Assembly (NCBI GenBank): GCA_038240295.1
Contig: JBBSDW010000057.1
Span: 1 to 18,762 of the forward strand
DNA length: 18,762 bases
Reading direction: 5' to 3'
Source of the DNA: JABDDM01 sp038240295
GTDB taxonomy: Bacteria > Bacteroidota > Ignavibacteria > Palsa-1295
Shown here: piece by piece, positions 14,889-18,762 of the stretch
How the letters are laid out: each line of letters opens with the position of its first letter
Numbering within the stretch: the stretch's first letter is position 1
Made by a program: the position numbers and the translations under genes
Notes under the pieces: model-generated
What the model was told of the DNA's origin: nothing
Databases searched by the model: none
Seen by the model: the letters and a program-made list of their open reading frames with translations, nothing else

Positions 14889-15255
14889 ATGAAAACAGTC
14901 ATCAATCTGACTGCTATTCTGTTCGTCCTAATCTTGCAGCCTTCCAGCGACTACGATACACGTATCTCTGTTCCGCCTACATGCGATGGGGCGGTGATCG
15001 TTGCCGCCGACTCGGGTACCGTTTGGATGTCGACAGATGGCGGCGCGGCAGGCTCTCGATCCACTTTGGGCAGCGGTCGGTAAAATGCCGGTTACTGTCG
15101 ACGTTTATGATGTGCTTGGACATCGGCTTTTTCAAGCGATTGGTCAGACGAACCCGTTGATCCTCAATTTAAGTGAAATTCCTCCGCAGGCCTGCTATCT
15201 CAGATTCCAGAGCAACACAGCAACGGTTACTCGACGAATCCTGATCGTCCGCTAA
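14889..15255 (+). pseudogene. Remnant of a type IX-secreted Asp-box protein (signal peptide plus C-terminal sorting domain)
   Basis: From the ATG at 14889 the frame reads a signal-like start MKTVINLTAILFVLIL, then IVAADSGTVWMSTDGGA, which resembles one BNR/Asp-box turn (SxDGGxTW), and ends at a TAA near 15083. In the next frame, from about 15060 to 15255, runs VTVDVYDVLGHRLF ... LILNLSEIPPQACYLRF ... TRRILIVR. This is the pattern of the type IX secretion (Por_Secre_tail, type A) sorting domain. The usual middle of several hundred residues is missing and the ends are out of frame, so this looks like an internal deletion plus frameshift. The 285 bases before it, down to the tRNA, hold only a hairpin-capable stretch (AGCAGAG / CTCTGCT, 14680-14723). 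Confidence 0.75.
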
Positions 15256-15266
15256 AGAATTCGAGG

Positions 15267-15295
15267 TTGCAAGTGGACAGCCAATCGTATATTTG
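15267..15295 (+). promoter_or_regulatory. Bacteroidetes-type promoter for asnS
   Basis: TTG at 15267-15269 and TATATTTG at 15288-15295, an exact TAnnTTTG, are separated by 18 bases. This is the -33/-7 arrangement used by the Bacteroidetes primary sigma factor. The predicted transcript would start near 15302 and give a leader of about 38 bases before the asnS ATG. Confidence 0.7.
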
Positions 15296-15339
15296 CCCGC
15301 CGCAGTTAACATCATTTTTTAAGCACGAGCCAGCGATTC

Positions 15340-16695
15340 ATGAAGCAGGAGATCTACGTTGAGGACCTTTCGAAACACGTCGATGAAGAGGTAACACTGC
15401 GTGGGTGGCTCTATAATAAGCGCTCGAGCGGCAAGATCCAATTCCTGATACTGCGCGACGGCACTGGACTTTGCCAGTGTGTCGTGATGAAGAACGTGGT
15501 CGATGCAGCAAGCTTCGCAGCGGGCGATACGCTTTCGCAGGAATCGGCAGTGGCTGTGACTGGGAAAGTCCAAAAAACGGACAAAGATGTTCCGGGCGGT
15601 ATCGAACTCTTTGCCTCCAAGGTCGAATCGTTGGGCACAACCACCGATTATCCGATCACGCCAAAAGAGCATGGCATCGAGTACCTGATGGCGAACCGCC
15701 ATCTCTGGCATCGCTCGACTCGGCCCTGGGCAACAATGCGTATTCGTCATACACTTGTCAAAGCCATTCGAGATTTTTTCGACGATCGAGGTTTTATCCT
15801 CTTTGATGCACCGATCCTGACGCCGAACGCGGCCGAAGGTACGAGCACGCTCTTCGAGACGAAATATTTCGACGAGGGCATGGCCTATCTTTCGCAGTCA
15901 GGTCAGCTCTATGGTGAAGCCGGCGCGATGGCATTCGGGAAGGTCTATGTGTTCGGGCCGACATTCCGCGCAGAGAAATCGAAGACGAAACGGCACCTGA
16001 CCGAGTTCTGGATGGTCGAGCCGGAAGTCGCATATATGGATCTCGAAGGCGATATGCAGCTTGCCGAGGATTTCATCCACTATGTGATCGGCAAAGTGCT
16101 TGAAGATCGCAATGCGGAACTTGCGATTCTTGATGGAGGCACCTCGAAGCTGAAGGAGAAGCTCGAAAAAGTCCTCAAGCCATTCAAAAAACTTCATTAC
16201 GACGAAGCCGCGAAAATTCTCGACAAATACTGGGACGAAAAACTCGCGCAAGGCACCGACGATCTGCCACCAACATTCAAGCGCTTCTCCTATGGCGACG
16301 ACTTCGGCGCCTACGATGAAGTGGCGCTCACATCATTATATGATGAGCCGGTGATCGTCCATCACTATCCGGCGGAGGTCAAGGCTTTTTATATGAAGCG
16401 CGATCCGAACGAACCAGATAAGGCGCTCGCGATGGACGTGCTCTTTCCAGGGTTCGGCGAAATCATCGGCGGTTCGCAGCGCGAGGATGATTACGATACG
16501 CTCGTTTCCCGTATCAAGGAACACAACCTTCCGATGGAAGCATTCGAGTGGTATCTCGATCTTCGGAAATATGGATCGGTACCGCATGCAGGGTTTGGTT
16601 TGGGTTTGGAGCGATTAGTGCTGTGGGTCTGTGATCTCGATCACATTCGTGAGGCGATCCCATTTCCACGAACACTCAATCGTATCTGGCCTTAA
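15340..16695 (+). CDS. asnS: Asparaginyl-tRNA synthetase
   Basis: A 451-residue class IIb synthetase that charges tRNA(Asn). An N-terminal OB-fold anticodon-binding domain (about 1-105, VTLRGWLYNKRSSGKIQFLILRDG region) is followed by the catalytic core. Landmarks are HLWHRSTRPWATMRIRH (121-137), FDAPILTPNAAEGTSTLF (155-172), motif 2 FRAEKSKTKRHLTEFWMVEPE (209-229) and motif 3 GFGLGLERLVLW (418-429), ending PFPRTLNRIWP. AsnRS is separated from AspRS by the absence of the large bacterial GAD insertion and by the IPFPRT ending. Good upstream promoter. The stop codon lies inside a 13-bp tandem repeat leading into the next gene. Confidence 0.96.
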   Translation: MKQEIYVEDLSKHVDEEVTLRGWLYNKRSSGKIQFLILRDGTGLCQCVVMKNVVDAASFAAGDTLSQESAVAVTGKVQKTDKDVPGGIELFASKVESLGTTTDYPITPKEHGIEYLMANRHLWHRSTRPWATMRIRHTLVKAIRDFFDDRGFILFDAPILTPNAAEGTSTLFETKYFDEGMAYLSQSGQLYGEAGAMAFGKVYVFGPTFRAEKSKTKRHLTEFWMVEPEVAYMDLEGDMQLAEDFIHYVIGKVLEDRNAELAILDGGTSKLKEKLEKVLKPFKKLHYDEAAKILDKYWDEKLAQGTDDLPPTFKRFSYGDDFGAYDEVALTSLYDEPVIVHHYPAEVKAFYMKRDPNEPDKALAMDVLFPGFGEIIGGSQREDDYDTLVSRIKEHNLPMEAFEWYLDLRKYGSVPHAGFGLGLERLVLWVCDLDHIREAIPFPRTLNRIWP

Positions 16696-16742
16696 ATGCA
16701 GGACTTAAATGCAGGACTTAAATGCAGGACTTAAATGCAGGA
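16692..16742 (+). repeat. 13-bp tandem repeat across the asnS/nmrA-like junction
   Basis: The unit TTAAATGCAGGAC occurs 3.9 times in perfect tandem (16692, 16705, 16718, 16731). The first copy contains the asnS stop TAA. Each copy holds ATG and each full copy ends in AGGA, placed 5 bases before the next ATG, so every copy is a small ribosome-site/start module. The last ATG (16735) opens the downstream gene. Confidence 0.97.
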
Positions 16743-17598
16743 TAAGAAAACAATATTCGTTACCGGCGCAACAGGAAATCAAGGCGGGGCGGTGGCTCGG
16801 CATCTTCTCAAAAATGGATTCGGAGTCCGGGCGCTCACACGTAAGCTGGATGGTGAACGCGCTAAGGCATTAGCCGCGATCGGTGCCGAGGTCGTTCAGG
16901 GCGATCTTGATAATCCGAAAGGTTATGCAGCGAAGTTGACGGGCATGAGCGGTATCTTCAGTGTGCTGAGCTATGAGAGCGGTGCGAACAACGAGATCAA
17001 GCAGGGCATCGCGCTTGCCGATCTTGCGAAAAAGAATGGCGTTGAGCACTTCGTTTATTCATCGGTCGCAGGCTCCGATATGCATACCGGCATCCCGCAT
17101 TGGGAGAGCAAGTTTGTGATCGAGAATCATATTCGTACGCTGAGGCTGCCGTTCACGATCTTACGGCCAACCTCGCTGTTCGAAAATTTTCTGATCCCGC
17201 AGGTCAGGAGTAGGTTGTTAAAAGGAAAACTTTCAAGTCCGATCGATCGGACGATGAAACAGTTGATGATGGCGTCCGACGACATCGGCCGGATCACCTC
17301 CGAAATATTTCAACGTCCGCATCAATTTCGTGGACGAGCCCTGACGTTAATGGCTCAAACGCTGGATCAAGATCAGATGGCCGCAGCGTTTTCGAAAGCA
17401 ATAGGGAAGCCTGTAATATTTTCAAAGCTTCCGGCGCTGCTTACCCGTATTTTCCTGGGTGCTGACACTGCAAAAATGTTCAAATGGATCAATGCGAACG
17501 GCGAGGGTTTTGTCAGCCAGATTGAGAAGATCAAGTACGACGATCCAGGGATGTTCCATTTGGAGGACTGGATCGCCACAAATTTTTTAGCAAAGTGA
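16735..17598 (+). CDS. NmrA-family NAD(P)-binding protein
   Basis: A 287-residue atypical short-chain dehydrogenase. The Rossmann nucleotide-binding motif is FVTGATGNQGG (8-18, G11, G14, G17). After the second strand, RALTRKLDGE (32-41) has an arginine that would favour NADP(H). Further landmarks are GDLDNP (56-61), HFVYSSVAGSD and FTILRPTSLFENFL. The active-site tyrosine/lysine pair of classic SDRs is not obvious, as usual for NmrA/HSCARG-like members. These act as redox sensors or quinone/NADPH reductases. Substrate unknown. It begins 39 bases after the asnS stop, in the last copy of the 13-bp repeat, so it is probably translated from the asnS message. Confidence 0.88.
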   Translation: MQDKKTIFVTGATGNQGGAVARHLLKNGFGVRALTRKLDGERAKALAAIGAEVVQGDLDNPKGYAAKLTGMSGIFSVLSYESGANNEIKQGIALADLAKKNGVEHFVYSSVAGSDMHTGIPHWESKFVIENHIRTLRLPFTILRPTSLFENFLIPQVRSRLLKGKLSSPIDRTMKQLMMASDDIGRITSEIFQRPHQFRGRALTLMAQTLDQDQMAAAFSKAIGKPVIFSKLPALLTRIFLGADTAKMFKWINANGEGFVSQIEKIKYDDPGMFHLEDWIATNFLAK

Positions 17599-17668
17599 CA
17601 TCTCAGCATCGCACGAATCTGGCCTTAATTGTGCTACAGAAAGTTGTAACTTCACCATTCTCTAACTT

Positions 17669-18172
17669 ATGAAACGGACCATTTTTGCCATCCTCACGAC
17701 AGTTCTCCTTTTTGGTTCATCGGCAAATGCCCAGACGACTCGAACCGATTCGCTTGCGCCGCGCATCAACCGCTTCTCCGAAAATGTTTTTGGAGTCGGT
17801 TTGGCGGCAAGTCTATGCAGCGGAATGGGACTCTCGTTCAAGCATCATCTTGCGAATATTCCGTTCGCGTATCAGATCAGCGGAGGAGCGATCAAGACAT
17901 CCGGTGTCGTGCTTTACGATATTGGTGCTGAGTTTCAGTACGATCTTTCGGTAGCTTCCAATAGGCTCTACACGCTTTTCGGGGTCGGTACATATTATAC
18001 AAGCGACACGCCGCCGCTCACAAGTCCAACACGGCTGGGTCTCGGCATCGGTTATGAGATCGGACAAAGCAACGCACTCGGGCTTTCGCTCAATTTGATG
18101 ATCACGCTCTTCGAACCAGATGGAGTAATCCTGCCGCTCCCAAGTGTGGGATTGCACTACTATTTCAAATAG
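17669..18172 (+). CDS. Small exported beta-rich protein, probable outer-membrane barrel
   Basis: A 167-residue protein with a clear signal peptide MKRTIFAILTTVLLFGSSANA and cleavage before QTT. The mature 146 residues alternate glycine- and aromatic-rich strands: VFGVGLAASLCSGMGLSF, VLYDIGAEFQYDL, YTLFGVGTYYT, RLGLGIGYEIG and LGLSLNLMITLF. The end VGLHYYFK has the C-terminal aromatic typical of outer-membrane barrels. The pattern fits a small barrel, but no named family is recognised. It lies 70 bases after the NmrA-like gene and could share its transcript; no separate promoter was found. Confidence 0.8.
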   Translation: MKRTIFAILTTVLLFGSSANAQTTRTDSLAPRINRFSENVFGVGLAASLCSGMGLSFKHHLANIPFAYQISGGAIKTSGVVLYDIGAEFQYDLSVASNRLYTLFGVGTYYTSDTPPLTSPTRLGLGIGYEIGQSNALGLSLNLMITLFEPDGVILPLPSVGLHYYFK

Positions 18173-18205
18173 TCAGTCCATCGCTTCAGCTTGCGGCTGA
18201 CAGAT

Positions 18206-18394
18206 TCACCCAAGAGGATTTTCACTCGCGATCTCTGCTATTCTATGAGCGCTCTCGATCAGAGCCCTTGATGCTTGATCACGAGTAACCATAGGAAAGT
18301 CGTCCACAAATTGATCGATGGTGTCCACGGCCGCCAAGTAGTCGATAAGACCTTCAAAGGGTACGCGAGTCCGTGCGAATATGTTTGGGACAAG
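18206..18394 (-). pseudogene. 5'-truncated DUF433-family (antitoxin-like) gene
   Basis: The minus strand reads 62 codons plus TGA without a plausible start: FARTRVPFEGLIDYLAA, VDTIDQFVDDFPMVTRDQA, SRALIESAHRIAEIASENPLG. The pattern TRVPxxxLIDYL followed by (L/I)DxF(L/V)xDFPxVxRxQA is the core of DUF433 proteins, usually the antitoxin partner of a PIN-like DUF5615 toxin. Upstream, an in-frame TAG falls inside the first unit of the 146-bp repeat array. The N-terminal part of the domain is therefore missing, apparently replaced by the array. No toxin gene follows between this stop and 18172. Confidence 0.7.
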
Positions 18395-18762
18395 CTAAAG
18401 CGTGTCCCGCATGTTTGAGATAGGTCTTGTGGGGTACGCTTTAGCTTGCCCCATCGAATCTCGAGATCGAGAAAGTCCTGCTGCTCGAGCGATCATTCGT
18501 GACCCGCAGAATCTTGAAGCGAGAGAGTGTTTGTGACAAGCTAAAGCGTGTCCCGCATGTTTGAGATGGGTCTTGTGGGGTACGCTTTAGCTTGCCCCAT
18601 CGAATCTCGATACCGAGAAAGTCCTGATGCTCGAGCGATCATTCGAGACCCGCAGAATCTTGGAGCGAGAGAGTGTTTGTGACAAGCTAAAGCGTGTCCC
18701 GCATGTTTGAGATGGGTCTTGTGGGGTACGCTTTAGCTTGCCCCATCGAATCTCGATACCGA
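18382..18762. repeat. 146-bp tandem repeat array with long hairpins (continues past right edge)
   Basis: Units start at 18382, 18528 and 18674, exactly 146 bases apart; the third is cut by the window end after 89 bases. Units 1 and 2 differ at about six or seven positions, while the visible part of unit 3 is identical to unit 2. Each unit contains CAAGCTAAAGCGT and, about 30 bases later, its reverse complement ACGCTTTAGCTTG. The flanks add further pairs (GTCCC with GGGGT, outer GGG with CCC), giving a stem of 20 or more base pairs. The period is not a multiple of three, so it is not a coding repeat. The spacer carries GATCATTCG and CGCAGAATCTTG. Confidence 0.93.

Noticed and set aside
18382..18762. 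CRISPR array
   Set aside because: The whole 146-bp unit is conserved, including the part that would be spacer, and the repeats are far longer than CRISPR repeats. No unique spacers are present.

Overview
The window looks like chromosomal DNA of a bacterium from the Bacteroidota/FCB group, possibly a Kapabacteria/Ignavibacteria-like lineage. The group is inferred, not proven. The evidence is a decayed gene ending in a type IX secretion (Por-type) C-terminal sorting domain, a promoter of the Bacteroidetes type (TTG plus TAnnTTTG) before asnS, few Shine-Dalgarno sites, lipoproteins of the 'SCKK' kind, and a housekeeping set with GatCAB, AsnRS, ATP-type PEP carboxykinase, phosphatidylserine synthase/decarboxylase and Tat. 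Base composition is close to half G+C by eye.

Positions 1-5800 form one long minus-strand cluster. In order of transcription it holds an exported beta-rich protein, purC, psd, pssA, purS, purQ, a 59-residue one-helix membrane protein, tatA, a second long TatA-like gene, and gatA, which runs off the left edge. Spacing is tight from the exported protein to purQ, with a 4-base purS/purQ overlap and gaps of 6 to 51 bases. The cluster therefore mixes two purine-pathway steps, the two-step route to phosphatidylethanolamine, and Tat export. A plausible -7 element sits at 5806-5813, and gatA may have its own weak promoter.

Positions 5824-7666 (+) hold an RlmD-type 23S rRNA m5U methyltransferase with its iron-sulphur cysteines, followed 7 bases later by an ArsC/Spx-family protein. 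These converge on dnaX, which lies with a lipoprotein gene at 7691-10011 (-). pckA (-), with a strong terminator hairpin, is divergent from comB (+) across a 320-base spacer.

Positions 12849-13727 hold no gene. They contain the comB terminator, a REP-like nested palindrome, a degenerate copy of a GTCATCCTGAG-type intergenic repeat, and a 176-bp element with perfect 32-bp terminal inverted repeats. Next come a threonine-rich lipoprotein gene and a tRNA-Lys(UUU), both minus.

Positions 14889-15255 hold the remains of a type IX-secreted Asp-box protein: signal peptide, one Asp-box-like motif, then the sorting domain in another frame. After it come a good promoter, asnS, an unusual 13-bp tandem repeat that copies the stop/ribosome-site/start junction four times, an NmrA-type oxidoreductase, and a small secreted or outer-membrane beta-rich protein.

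The right end is a 146-bp tandem repeat array, each unit forming a long hairpin, which runs off the window. It abuts the 3' part of a DUF433-type antitoxin gene that has lost its start. I did not find a clear new multi-gene system. The most unusual items are the repeat structures, the two gene remnants and the uncatalogued small membrane protein.
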